Below are positions 17,994-26,563 of a stretch of 64,000 nt of DNA, in pieces (the stretch's first letter is position 1; the number at the start of each line of letters is the position of its first letter). The DNA is from Terrirubrum flagellatum (lineage in GTDB: Bacteria > Pseudomonadota > Alphaproteobacteria > Rhizobiales > Beijerinckiaceae). The notes beneath the pieces were generated by a model that worked only from the letters and a program-made list of their open reading frames with translations, was not told the DNA's origin and searched no databases. The position numbers were made by a program, and so were the translations under genes. The stretch is taken from contig NZ_CP091851.1 in the NCBI RefSeq assembly GCF_022059845.1, positions 4,577,501 through 4,641,500 on the forward strand. The letters are read 5' to 3'.

Positions 17994-19082
17994 TCAGAAA
18001 GCGAGCGCGTCGACGACGCGCACCTTCTGGGCGGGATCGAGCTTCTGCACGCCGAGCGCGACGACGAACTCGCCATTGTTCACGCCGCCGGTGACAAGCA
18101 CCTGCTGCGCATCGAAGCGAAGCACATTGACCGGACGCTTCGACAGCGCGCCGCTCGCCTTATCGACGACATACATCGTTGGCCCCTCGCCCTGATTGGC
18201 GAGCGACGACAGCGGCAGCCGCGCGACAACGGGATTGTCCTTCTCGGAAATCGCGACGGTCGCGGTCATGCCCCACTGCGCCTCAACGCCCGCGCCTTCG
18301 AGCGTGAAGCGCGCGGCGTAGGTGCGGGTCGCGGCGTCGGCGGCGGGCGAAAGCTCGCGCAGCTTAGCGTCATAGACGCGGTCCGGCGCGGCCCACAGAG
18401 CGACCTTCGCCTTGCCGGTGCGGACGCGCTCGATCATCGCCTCGGGGATGGCGATCAGCGCCTCGCGCTCGGCGGTGCGCGCGACGCGGATGGCGGGCGC
18501 GCCGGCGGCGACCACCTGGCCGGCCTCGATCGAAGTCCCGGTGACGACGCCATCGGCGTCGGCGCGCAGCACCGTGTAATCAAGCGAGTTCTTCGCGAGC
18601 GACACGGCGCGCTCAGCGCGCGTGAGACGGCCCTTCGCCTCATCGACCGCGGCGCGGCGCGCATCCGCTGTTGAGTCGGTCGACCAGCCCTTGGCGCGCA
18701 GATCGGCGGCGCGCTTCAATTCGGCGTTGGCCTGCGCGAGCGCGCCGGTCGCGGCGCCGAATTCGGCGTCGGCCTGCTCGCGCTGCAATTTCAGATCGGC
18801 GTCATCGAGAAGAGCGAGGGCATCGCCCGCCTTTACGACCGCGCCAACATCGACAAGGCGACGCGCCACCTTGCCGGCAACGCGGAAGCCGAGATCGCTT
18901 TCAAAGCGCGGACGGACCGACGCAACGAAGGTGCGCTCGGGGGTCAGCGGAGCGAAGACGACCTTTTCGACGAGGACGGGACGACCATCGATCTTCGCTT
19001 CGGTCTTCGGCGTCGCCTCGTTGCAGGCGGCGAGCGCGAGCGTGGAGAGGAGAGCGATGGCGGTCGGGAGGCGGTTGAGCAT
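17994..19082 (-). CDS. RND periplasmic adaptor (HlyD/AcrA family) lipoprotein
   Basis: 362 residues. The signal peptide ends in a lipobox, LALAACN (Cys19), so the protein is anchored to a membrane by lipid. Then come a split lipoyl domain (FRVAGKVARRLVDVGAVVKA and DADGVVTGTSIEAGQVVAAG) around a helical hairpin, a beta-barrel and a membrane-proximal domain. It links the RND pump 47 bp downstream to an outer-membrane channel. Confidence 0.92.
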   Translation of the reverse strand: MLNRLPTAIALLSTLALAACNEATPKTEAKIDGRPVLVEKVVFAPLTPERTFVASVRPRFESDLGFRVAGKVARRLVDVGAVVKAGDALALLDDADLKLQREQADAEFGAATGALAQANAELKRAADLRAKGWSTDSTADARRAAVDEAKGRLTRAERAVSLAKNSLDYTVLRADADGVVTGTSIEAGQVVAAGAPAIRVARTAEREALIAIPEAMIERVRTGKAKVALWAAPDRVYDAKLRELSPAADAATRTYAARFTLEGAGVEAQWGMTATVAISEKDNPVVARLPLSSLANQGEGPTMYVVDKASGALSKRPVNVLRFDAQQVLVTGGVNNGEFVVALGVQKLDPAQKVRVVDALAF

Positions 19083-19099
19083 AGCGGGCTCGTTGGCGG

Positions 19100-19705
19100 T
19101 CAGCGGGAGGGACGCAGCGCGCGAAGGAGGAAGTCGACCATGGCGTTGGGGTCGGGCTTTTCCTTCTTGCGCTCGAACTGGGCGATGAGGGTGGGATGAA
19201 ACAGGCCAGCGCAGGCGGCGAAGATCATCTTGCCGGCGATCTCGGTGTTGATGTCGGGATCGAAGTCGCCAGCGGCGACGCCTTCAGCGGCGATCTCGGC
19301 GAAATACTGCTTGAAGCGATCGCAGTGAGCCTCGATCGACTCCCAGCTCTCGTTCATGGCCACTTCGACCATGTCGTGGATGCGCTTCTCGTCGTTCAGC
19401 AGCCCTTTGTGGTGCTCATGCAGGCCAATGACCGTGGCGCGGAGCTTGTCCGGAGCGGAGAGCGGAGAGGCGAGCACCTTGCGGGCCTGCTCCTCGCTTT
19501 CCTCGCAGAGGCGACGGCAGATCGCGTCATTGATCGCGCCCTTGGAGGGGAAGAAGCGGTAAACGTTGGCCGGCGACATGCCGAGCTCGGCGGCGATGTC
19601 TGCGACCGCCGTCTTGGCGTAGCCAATACGCCGGAACAGCCCTTCGGCCACCGCCATGATGCGGCAGCGGGTCTCTTCCGGGCTTACTCTTGCGCGAACG
19701 CTCAT
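19100..19705 (-). CDS. TetR-family repressor of the efflux operon
   Basis: 201 residues. An HTH at about 12-58 (RIMAVAEGLFRRIGYAKTAV, ADIAAELGMSPANVYRFFPS) precedes an all-helical ligand domain with a TetR_C-like MIFAACAGLFHPTLI. It is 17 bp upstream of the adaptor gene on the same strand, so it is the first gene of the operon it probably controls. An interrupted inverted repeat just before its start is the likely operator. Confidence 0.88.
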   Translation of the reverse strand: MSVRARVSPEETRCRIMAVAEGLFRRIGYAKTAVADIAAELGMSPANVYRFFPSKGAINDAICRRLCEESEEQARKVLASPLSAPDKLRATVIGLHEHHKGLLNDEKRIHDMVEVAMNESWESIEAHCDRFKQYFAEIAAEGVAAGDFDPDINTEIAGKMIFAACAGLFHPTLIAQFERKKEKPDPNAMVDFLLRALRPSR

Positions 19706-19712
19706 CGACCTG

Positions 19713-19773
19713 CCTGACGACTGATTCTTGATAACTGATGATTTTTGAATTTCATCACAAGTCAGGCGTCAGG
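19713..19773. promoter_or_regulatory. Interrupted inverted repeat in the tetR/aminotransferase gap
   Basis: Outer arms CCTGACGACTGA (19713-19724) and TCAGGCGTCAGG (19762-19773) match in 11 of 12 positions; inner arms TGATGA (19736-19741) and TCATCA (19752-19757) are perfect. It begins eight bases before the tetR start, where a TetR autorepression operator is expected. Confidence 0.5.
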
Positions 19774-19877
19774 TCAACCGACGCCGCTGCGTCAGGCGGT
19801 CGCGGTCGCATTGAGGATCGGTCGGCGGGGAGCTAGACAGCCGTCCCCGGCCAAGCGCCGATTGAGGGAGCGCCGCC

Positions 19878-21032
19878 ATGAACCCGATCTTTTCAGGGTT
19901 GCCGACCACCGTGTTCGAGGTGATGTCGCGGCTGGCGCGGGAGCATCAGGCGGTCAATCTCGGCCAGGGTTTTCCCGACGATCCCGGGCCCCTGGACGTG
20001 CGCCAGAAGGCCGCTCAGGCGGTCGTGGAGGGGTGGAATCAGTACCCGCCGATGATGGGCCTTCCGGAGCTCCGGACCGCCGTGGCGGCCCATTACGGCC
20101 ATTGGCATGGCCTTTCGCTCGACCCCGAGCAGGAGATCATGATCACGTCGGGCGCGACCGAGGCGCTGGCCGGCGCGCTGATGGCCCTGATCGAGCCCGG
20201 CGACGAGGTCGTCCTCTTCCAGCCGATGTATGACGCCTATCTGCCGTTGGTGAAGCGCGCTGGCGGCGTGCCGAAATTCGTGACGCTGAAGCCGCCGCAC
20301 TGGCGCTTTTCCGAAGACGATCTCAAGGCGGCCTTTTCCGAGAGAACGAAGGTCGTACTGTTCAACAATCCGCTCAATCCCGCCGGCGTCATCTATGCCC
20401 GTGAAGACCTCGAACTGCTCGCGCGCTTCTGCGTCGCCCATGGCGCGATCGCGGTTTGCGATGAGGTCTGGGAGCATGTGATCTTCGACAACCGCGACCA
20501 TGTTCCGCTGATCACGCTGCCCGGCATGCGCGAGCTCACCGTGAAGATCGGCTCCGCCGGCAAGATCTTTTCACTGACGGGATGGAAAGTCGGCTTCGTC
20601 TGCGCCGCGCCAACGCTGATGAAGGTTCTCGCCAAGGCGCACCAGTTCCTGACCTTCACAACGCCGCCGAACCTGCAGGCCGCGGTGGCTTATGGCCTCG
20701 CGAAGGAGAATTCCTACTTCACCGGCATGCGCGCCGAATTCCAGCGCGCCCGCGACCGTTTCGCGACGGGGCTCACGGAACGCGGCTTCTCCGTGCTGCC
20801 GAGCGCCGGCACCTATTTCCTCAATGTCGATCTCGCTCCGATGGGCGAATACGACGACGTCGCTTTCTGTCAGCGGCTTGTCACCGCGCATGGCGTCGCG
20901 GCGATCCCCGTCTCCGCCTTCTACGCCGAGCAGCCAGTGACGACGGTGGCGCGCTTCTGCTTCGCCAAGACCGATGCGACGCTCGACGCCGCGCTGAAAA
21001 GGCTGGAGACGCTGAACGCGCGGGCGGCGTGA
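19878..21032 (+). CDS. PLP-dependent class I/II aminotransferase
   Basis: 384 residues of fold-type I: NLGQGFPDDPGP, the ITSGATEALAGA loop, NNPLNPAG, CDEVWEH, and the PLP lysine in SAGKIFSLTGWKVGF; Arg of FCFAKTD near the end replaces part of the usual ArgFxF block (ARFCF). It resembles the YbdL/kynurenine aminotransferase group that transaminates methionine, glutamine or kynurenine. It diverges from the tetR gene; no pathway partners are adjacent. Confidence 0.85.
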   Translation: MNPIFSGLPTTVFEVMSRLAREHQAVNLGQGFPDDPGPLDVRQKAAQAVVEGWNQYPPMMGLPELRTAVAAHYGHWHGLSLDPEQEIMITSGATEALAGALMALIEPGDEVVLFQPMYDAYLPLVKRAGGVPKFVTLKPPHWRFSEDDLKAAFSERTKVVLFNNPLNPAGVIYAREDLELLARFCVAHGAIAVCDEVWEHVIFDNRDHVPLITLPGMRELTVKIGSAGKIFSLTGWKVGFVCAAPTLMKVLAKAHQFLTFTTPPNLQAAVAYGLAKENSYFTGMRAEFQRARDRFATGLTERGFSVLPSAGTYFLNVDLAPMGEYDDVAFCQRLVTAHGVAAIPVSAFYAEQPVTTVARFCFAKTDATLDAALKRLETLNARAA

Positions 21033-21059
21033 AGGCATTCAGCAGCGCAGCTTTCGAAC

Positions 21060-21380
21060 CTATTCCTCGGCAGCGTCTTCAGCGCGAAGACCGCTTTCGA
21101 AATCCCGCCCGCCATAGGCGATCGTCACGATCTCGACTCGCGTCTTGAGCACGCGGAAGGCGATGGTCGCGCGCCGCTCGAAGCCGATCGTCCGGAGACC
21201 GGGAAGGAGATCATCTCTCCGCGTTCCCCGTTCGGGAAAATCCGCCAGCGCCAGGCAGGCCGCCTCGATCCGGTCGATATAACCCTGCGCGATCGTCAGG
21301 CCGGCCTGTTCGGCGATATATTCGTAAAGGGCGAACATATCCGCTTCGGCCTGCGGCCGAAAATAGACCTTATGCGCCAC
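21060..21380 (-). CDS. ParE/RelE-superfamily toxin
   Basis: 106 residues: VYFRPQAEADMFALYEYIAE, a middle LADFPERGTRRDDLLPGLRT, and IAFRVLKTRVEIVTIAYGGR match the RelE/ParE toxin fold (ParE types act on gyrase, RelE types cut mRNA; this one reads as ParE-like). It starts at GTG 21380, which overlaps the antitoxin end by 11 bases. A short acidic tail follows the catalytic core. Confidence 0.85.
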   Translation of the reverse strand: MAHKVYFRPQAEADMFALYEYIAEQAGLTIAQGYIDRIEAACLALADFPERGTRRDDLLPGLRTIGFERRATIAFRVLKTRVEIVTIAYGGRDFESGLRAEDAAEE

Positions 21381-21642
21381 GCGCGGCCTTCGTCTTGCGG
21401 GCGTGGTGAGCGCGAAGCCTCTTGAAAACCTCGCTCGCCGGCGCGCTTGGGCGCTTGTCCGCCATTGCGGACGCGACCTTCACCCGCAGCAATTCTTCGA
21501 GCGCCGCATCTTCACGGTCGAGCGCGCGCAGAGCGTGGCGAAGAACCTCGCTCGCACTCGCATAACTCCCGGATTTGAGACGCCGGTCGAGACTCGCCTG
21601 CTGGCTTCCCAAGGTCACTGTGATGGGCTTGCTGGTTCGCAT
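21370..21642 (-). CDS. ParD-like ribbon-helix-helix antitoxin
   Basis: 90 residues. ITVTLGSQQASLDRRLKSGS followed by YASASEVLRHALRALDRED is the ParD/CopG ribbon-helix-helix pattern for operator binding; the tail binds the toxin. ATG 21642 is chosen since it starts exactly at the RHH strand; the longer in-frame reading (to 21900) has no family features. It is the upstream gene of the pair, and a perfect palindrome lies 31 bp before it. Confidence 0.85.
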   Translation of the reverse strand: MRTSKPITVTLGSQQASLDRRLKSGSYASASEVLRHALRALDREDAALEELLRVKVASAMADKRPSAPASEVFKRLRAHHARKTKAARGA

Positions 21643-21673
21643 CGAACCCTCCGGCGCCCTTATATCACACTCA

Positions 21674-21686
21674 ATGACACTGTCAT
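21674..21686. promoter_or_regulatory. Palindromic operator candidate of the parDE-like module
   Basis: ATGACA-C-TGTCAT is perfectly symmetric and lies 32 bases upstream of the antitoxin start, within an AT-richer stretch suited to a promoter. Ribbon-helix-helix antitoxins usually repress their own operon at such sites. Confidence 0.45.
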
Positions 21687-21823
21687 ACTTCCCGCCGCTG
21701 ACCGCCCGTCCGATCCATGGGCGAGCGCGGCTTTTTCGCGCGGCGGACGCGTGTATTTCCGATTGAGCGCAGGCGGCGCTTTTCCTAACTTCGCCGCGCC
21801 CCAAATCCCGGAGCCGCCTGCTG

Positions 21824-22912
21824 ATGAAACGTCTTGTTCTCGCCGCCGCCCTCGCCATTGCGAGCCTTTTGCCCGCCGCGGCGCAGGAGAAGGTCGTCAA
21901 CGTCTATAACTGGTCCGACTATATCGACCCGAAGGTGCTGGAGGACTTCACCAGGGAGACCGGCATCAAGGTCGTCTATGACGTCTACGACAAGAACGAG
22001 ACGCTTGAGGCGAGGCTGCTGGCGGGCAAGTCGGGTTACGACGTCGTTGTGCCATCGGCGACCTTCCTGCAGCGCTTCATCGAACAGAAGCTGCTCCTGC
22101 CGCTCGACGCCGCGAAGCTGCCGAACCTGAAGAACCAGTGGCCGGACGTGCAGAAGAACATCGCGGTCTATGATCCCGGCAACAAGTTCGCGGTCCCCTA
22201 TATGTGGGGCACGGTCGGCATCGGCGTGAACGTCAAGAAGATCAAGGACGCGCTGGGAGCCGACCAGCCGCTCAACAGCTGGAATCTGCTCTTCGACGCC
22301 AAGCTCATCGCCAAGGCGAAAGCCTGCGGCGTGCATGTGCTCGATGCGCCCGAGGATGTGCTGCCGGCGTCCCTGCGCATGCTCAATCTCGACCCCAATT
22401 CAAAGAAGCCGGACGACATCCGCAAGGCCGCGGCGGCGTTGGTGAAGATCAGGACCAACGTGCGCAAATTCCACTCGTCCGAATACATCAACGCGCTCGC
22501 CAACGGCGACATCTGCATGGCGCTCGGCTATTCCGGCGACGTGCTGCAGGCGAAGAAGCGCGCGGAAGAAGCGAAGAACGGCGTCGAGATCGCCTACATC
22601 ATTCCGCGCGAGGGCGCGCAGGTGGCGATCGATTCCTTCGCCATTCCCGCCGACGCGCCACACGCGGCCGAGGCGCACGCCTTCATCGACTACATGCTGC
22701 GGCCCGACGTGGCGGCGAAGAACGTCAATATGGTCGCCTACGCCTCCGGCAATCTCGCGGCGAAGACGCTGATCAAGCCGGAGATTCTCGCCGACAAGGG
22801 CGTCTATCCCGACGAGGAGACGATGAAGCGGCTGTTCACCATCACCACGATGGACGACAAGCTGCAGAAGGTCGCGACGCGTGAATGGACCCGCGTGACG
22901 ACGGGGAAATAG
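21824..22912 (+). CDS. Polyamine ABC-transporter substrate-binding protein, PotF-like
   Basis: 362 residues. A signal peptide (cleavage near AAAQ, residue 20) precedes a type II periplasmic binding fold with the PotD/PotF marks NVYNWSDYIDPKVLEDF, YDVVVPSATFLQRFI, VPYMWGTVGIGVN and GYSGDVLQA. It should bind putrescine or spermidine in the periplasm. The permease and ATPase genes are not adjacent, so it is an orphan here. About 2.1 kb downstream there is a short second copy of its C-terminal coding end. Confidence 0.88.
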   Translation: MKRLVLAAALAIASLLPAAAQEKVVNVYNWSDYIDPKVLEDFTRETGIKVVYDVYDKNETLEARLLAGKSGYDVVVPSATFLQRFIEQKLLLPLDAAKLPNLKNQWPDVQKNIAVYDPGNKFAVPYMWGTVGIGVNVKKIKDALGADQPLNSWNLLFDAKLIAKAKACGVHVLDAPEDVLPASLRMLNLDPNSKKPDDIRKAAAALVKIRTNVRKFHSSEYINALANGDICMALGYSGDVLQAKKRAEEAKNGVEIAYIIPREGAQVAIDSFAIPADAPHAAEAHAFIDYMLRPDVAAKNVNMVAYASGNLAAKTLIKPEILADKGVYPDEETMKRLFTITTMDDKLQKVATREWTRVTTGK

Positions 22913-22918
22913 GCGCCT

Positions 22919-23773
22919 CTAAGCAAAGAACGGATGCGGCGCGTCGCCCGTCCCTTTGGCTTTCATGATCGCGACGCACCGGTCGATTTCTTCGTCGGTC
23001 ATGTTCAATGCGAATTCGCCGCGCAGCGTTTCACGAAATTCGGAGTCTGTCGTCAGCCAGCGCTTCTCCGCGCGCCCGTCCGCGTCGCGGATCGTCACGC
23101 GCGCATTGTACATCGTGATCCGCGTTCTGTCCGGTCCCGGTCGCGCTGCGATGATATTGCCCTGATAGGGCGTGTCCGGATGCGTTCCGGTGTACCAATT
23201 GCAGATATCATACTCGCCGTCATAGCGCGGATAGGGAATGACTCTGTAGATGTGCTCCCAGCCATGCTTCAAGCGCGCCTGAAGCGTCAGTTCGCCGCCG
23301 ACATCGATAAAGCGCATGACCCCATGCGGCGTCTCCTGCTCGATATGGGGCTCAAGCCGCAGCGCGCATGTAGGAGCAAGGTTTCCGAAGCCGACGTCGG
23401 CAAGAAAGCGTCCGTCCGGCAGTTCGACCTGCAACAGCATGTGAATGGCCGGACGCGGCGCGTCGATTTCAAGCCCGCGCACGACGCGGCCCTACAGGCT
23501 TGTGATGCTGTAGCCGAGCGACCGAAGTCCCTCCCGAAAAAGCATGTTCTGTTCGAAACAATATCCGCCGCGCCGGCCCGCGATCATCTTGCGCTGAAGA
23601 GCGGGGACATCGAGCTTCGGCGGCCGGCCGAGCATGATGTCGAGAGTTTCGTAAGAGATTGCGTGCGCGTGCGCGAAAATAAGCCCGTTCAGGGTCGCAA
23701 GATCAGGCGCGCCGAAGCCAGAATAGCCTATGCGTTGAAGCCAGGCGTCCCGATCGAATTCGGCATGTGGCAT
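22919..23773 (-). pseudogene. nat: Arylamine N-acetyltransferase interrupted by one in-frame amber codon
   Basis: Read from ATG 23773, the frame runs 93 codons to TAG (23492-23494) and then continues in the same frame to 22919, 284 codons in all, the normal NAT length. Catalytic residues lie on both sides in the expected spacing: Cys72 (RRGGYCFEQN) before the stop, and His111 (AIHMLLQVEL) and Asp126 (FLADVGFG) after it. NATs move an acetyl group from acetyl-CoA to arylamines and hydrazines. As written, only a 93-residue fragment would be made unless the UAG is suppressed. CAG-to-TAG is the simplest origin. An assembly or sequencing error is the main alternative. Confidence 0.85.
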
Positions 23774-23931
23774 CGCGACCGCCCCGGCCTGCTGCGCGCG
23801 CAGCCATATTGCCAGTCTTTGGCGCCCGGCGACAAGGGAGGCGCCGAATAGCGAACTCGGAAACCACTGTTTATTGACAATCTCCGCCCAAGACCGCAAT
23901 TTTATAGCCGGCAAATTAAGGGGGAGATCGA

Positions 23932-24621
23932 ATGAGTTGCCGCCGCAGGGTGATCGCGTCCGCATTTGCGCTCGCGCTGATGTCAGGGCCGGCGCTTGCC
24001 GATGCGTCCAATCTCTATCCCGGCGTCACCATCGACCAGATGCTGCATGTGGCGCCGGTCCACTGGGTGTCGGTCGATCAGATCGAAGCGAGCCTCGAGG
24101 GAAAGCCGCCCATGGTCGTCGGCTTTGACGTCGATGACACCGTGCTCTTTTCAAGTCCGTGCTTCTATTATGGCCAGCGCAAATATTCGCCGGGCAGCGA
24201 GGCCTATCTCAAGAACATCGAGTTCTGGAAAGAGATCAATGCGGGCTGCGACAAATATTCGATTCCCAAGGAAGTCGCGCGCAAGCTGATCGACATGCAT
24301 CAGAAGCGTGGCGATGACATCTATTTCATCACTGGCCGCACCTACACCGACGGCGAGAAGCTGAGCGAAATCATCGAGCAGACTTTCGCGATCAAAAGCA
24401 TGCACAAGGTCGTCTTCACCGCAGGCAGCGAGGAAAAGACCTCCTTCATGCGCCAGCATGCGATCAAGATCTATTATGGCGACGCGGATGGCGACATGCG
24501 GCAGGCGAAGGAGGTCGGCGCCAGGCCGATCCGCGTCCTGCGCGCCTCGAATTCGACCTACAAGCCGATGCCGAAGAACGGCTCCTTCGGCGAGGAAGTG
24601 ATCATCGATTCGGCGCAGTAG
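23932..24621 (+). CDS. aphA: Class B acid phosphatase (AphA-like, HAD superfamily)
   Basis: 229 residues. A signal peptide (about 1-23, ending in ALA) precedes the class B signature FDVDDTVLFSSPCFYYGQRK with the two nucleophile-region Asp residues; FITGRT and GDADGDMRQAKEVGARPIRV are HAD motifs II-IV. It should be a periplasmic magnesium-dependent phosphomonoesterase, often acting on nucleotides. The 3' end overlaps the convergent chorismate mutase gene by 20 bases. Confidence 0.9.
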   Translation: MSCRRRVIASAFALALMSGPALADASNLYPGVTIDQMLHVAPVHWVSVDQIEASLEGKPPMVVGFDVDDTVLFSSPCFYYGQRKYSPGSEAYLKNIEFWKEINAGCDKYSIPKEVARKLIDMHQKRGDDIYFITGRTYTDGEKLSEIIEQTFAIKSMHKVVFTAGSEEKTSFMRQHAIKIYYGDADGDMRQAKEVGARPIRVLRASNSTYKPMPKNGSFGEEVIIDSAQ

Positions 24622-24904
24622 CCGCGGCGATCTCGTGATGCCGGATCACCTCCTTCACGATGAAAGAGAGAAATTTTTCCGCGAAGTCGGGGTCGAGTCG
24701 CGCGTCCTCCGCCAGCGCGCGCAACCGATCCACCTGCTCCTTCTCCCTGGCGAGGTCGGCTGGCGGCAGGGAATGAGCGGCTTTCAGCGAGCCCACCTGT
24801 TTTGTGATCTTGAAACGCTCGGACAACAGATAAACCAGCGCCGCATCGATGTTATCGATGCTTGAGCGCAGGCGCGCCAACTCGGCTGGAACGGCTTTCG
24901 GCAT
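24602..24904 (-). CDS. Chorismate mutase, AroQ type
   Basis: 100 residues, three-helix AroQ fold: LARLRSSIDNIDAALVYLLS, ERFKITKQVGSLKAAHSLPP, AREKEQVDRLRALAEDARLD and FAEKFLSFIVKEVIRHHE carry the conserved Arg, Lys, Glu and Lys/Arg positions that bind chorismate. It should convert chorismate to prephenate in the cytoplasm. ATG 24904 is chosen over an in-frame start at 24940 because it gives the normal N-terminus. Confidence 0.9.
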   Translation of the reverse strand: MPKAVPAELARLRSSIDNIDAALVYLLSERFKITKQVGSLKAAHSLPPADLAREKEQVDRLRALAEDARLDPDFAEKFLSFIVKEVIRHHEIAAATAPNR

Positions 24905-25053
24905 GGAGGCTTTTCCATTGCGGCTTTCACAAAGCGACAATCATACGAATGCGACGCGCGCAATCACTTCAGCTTGCGAATCGCCGCGATCTTCAGAATG
25001 CGGCGCGCATTGACGCCGGAAATCATACCCGCGAGTGATCGATCGCTTCGATG

Positions 25054-25092
25054 GCTACGACGCGCGAGTGGACCCGCATGACGATGGGCAAG
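25054..25092 (+). pseudogene. Possible remnant of the C-terminal end of a second potF-like gene
   Basis: The bases read TTREWTRMTMGK in one frame, against ATREWTRVTTGK at the end of the PotF-like gene at 21824-22912. About four fifths of the bases agree and most differences are at third codon positions, which suggests descent from coding DNA. There is no upstream potF sequence. The rest of the gap from 24905 to 25147 holds no convincing gene. Confidence 0.3.
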
Positions 25093-25147
25093 CGATCGGA
25101 TGGAACCGAACGAAGCGGCCCGGCGGCCTCATTCGCAAATCAAAAAC

Positions 25148-26485
25148 TCACTGCGCCGCAAGCGTTTCCGCAAATCTGACAGCGCGCCCCTGAGATGGCG
25201 TCGCGATTTCGGCCTCCCACATCACGCGCCTGCCGCGAATCACGGTTCCGACCGGCCAACCCGTCACCGTCACGCCGTCATAGGGCGTCCAGCCGCAGCG
25301 CGAGCCGATCCATTCATTGCGAATGGTCTCGCGGCGCTTCAGATCGACGATCGTCACGTCAGCGTCATAGCCGACCGCGAGCCGGCCCTTGCGCGCGATG
25401 TTGAACAGGCGCTGCGGACCGGCGCTCGTCATGTCGACGAAGCGCTCCAGCGTGAGCCTGCCTGCATTCACATGATCGAGCATGATGGGCACGAGCGTCT
25501 GCACGCCGGTCATGCCGGAATGGGTGTCGGGATAGGAATGCTCCTTCTCCTCGCGCGCATGCGGCGCGTGATCGGAGCCGAGGATATCGGCCACGCCCTG
25601 GCGCAGTCCCTCCCATATCCCTGCGCGATGCGCTTCATCGCGCACCGGCGGGTTCATCTGGGCGTAGGCGCCGAGCCGCTGATAGCAATCGGGCGCAACA
25701 AGCGTGAGATGATGCGGCGTCACCTCGCAGGAGGAGACATCCTTGTGATGAGCGAGAAATCTCATCTCGTCGGCGGTGGAGATATGCAGCACATGGATGC
25801 GCGCGCCGGTCTCGCGCGCGATGCGCACGAGCCGTTCGGTGCAGCGCATCGCCACCTCGGGCGAACGCCAGACGGGATGGGAGGAGGGATCGCCTTTCAC
25901 TCTGAGATGCGCGCGCTCGCGCAGCATCTGCTCATCCTCGGAATGGAACGCGGCGCGTCGCCTCACCTGCGACAGGATCGCGCGCACGCCTGGATCATCC
26001 TCGACCAGCAGCGTGCCTGTCGAAGAGCCCATGAACACCTTGATGCCCGCCGCGCCCGGCAGCCGCTCGAGATCGCGCAATTCGCCGACATTCTCATGGG
26101 TGCCGCCGACCCAGAAGGCGAAGTCGCAATGCATGCGGTTCGTGGCGCGCGCGATCTTGCCGGCGAGCGTGTCCGCCGATGTCGTGAGCGGATTGGTGTT
26201 CGGCATCTCGAACACGGCGGTGACGCCGCCGAGCACCGCCGCGCGCGATCCCGTTTCAAGGTCCTCCTTGTGGGTCAGGCCGGGCTCGCGGAAATGGACC
26301 TGCGTGTCCATCACGCCGGGCAAGAGGTGCAGGCCCTTGCAGTCGATGCGCTCGCCAGCGGAGGCCTGTGAGAGATCGCCGATATAGGCGATGCGGTCGC
26401 CCTCGATGCCGATGTCGGAGAGGTGGCGGCCGTCCTGATTGACCACGGTTCCGCCGGAGAGAATGAGATCGTAGGTCTGAGGCAT
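25148..26485 (-). CDS. pyrC: Dihydroorotase-like amidohydrolase (class I type)
   Basis: 445 residues, TIM-barrel amidohydrolase: MDTQVHFREPGLTHKEDLET, MPNTNPLTT, the carboxylated-lysine segment GIKVFMGSSTGTLLV, HSEDEQML, HVLHIST and the Asp of ILGSDHAPH. Dihydroorotases close carbamoyl aspartate to dihydroorotate in pyrimidine synthesis. The usual DxHxH metal pair reads D-T-Q-V-H, so Gln replaces the first His. From memory this is a feature of a rhizobial subfamily, so the exact substrate is less certain. It diverges from ygfZ across 78 bp. Confidence 0.82.
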   Translation of the reverse strand: MPQTYDLILSGGTVVNQDGRHLSDIGIEGDRIAYIGDLSQASAGERIDCKGLHLLPGVMDTQVHFREPGLTHKEDLETGSRAAVLGGVTAVFEMPNTNPLTTSADTLAGKIARATNRMHCDFAFWVGGTHENVGELRDLERLPGAAGIKVFMGSSTGTLLVEDDPGVRAILSQVRRRAAFHSEDEQMLRERAHLRVKGDPSSHPVWRSPEVAMRCTERLVRIARETGARIHVLHISTADEMRFLAHHKDVSSCEVTPHHLTLVAPDCYQRLGAYAQMNPPVRDEAHRAGIWEGLRQGVADILGSDHAPHAREEKEHSYPDTHSGMTGVQTLVPIMLDHVNAGRLTLERFVDMTSAGPQRLFNIARKGRLAVGYDADVTIVDLKRRETIRNEWIGSRCGWTPYDGVTVTGWPVGTVIRGRRVMWEAEIATPSQGRAVRFAETLAAQ

Positions 26486-26563
26486 GGGACGGCCCGGGCT
26501 TGTGAGGCGGATGACGGGCGAATACGTACCGACTGTCCGTCCCGCAAGTCAGAAGCGCGCGCC

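Noticed and set aside
22934-23851. 305-residue open frame on the plus strand
   Set aside because: Antisense to the NAT pseudogene, whose triad and family motifs are clear.
24964-25050. End of an amidohydrolase gene on the minus strand
   Set aside because: LAGMISGVNARRILKI before a stop looks like an amidohydrolase C-terminus, but the frame has no supported start and only about 25 residues can be read; too short to call.
25100-26371. 423-residue open frame on the plus strand
   Set aside because: Opposite the dihydroorotase-like gene, which has clear family motifs.
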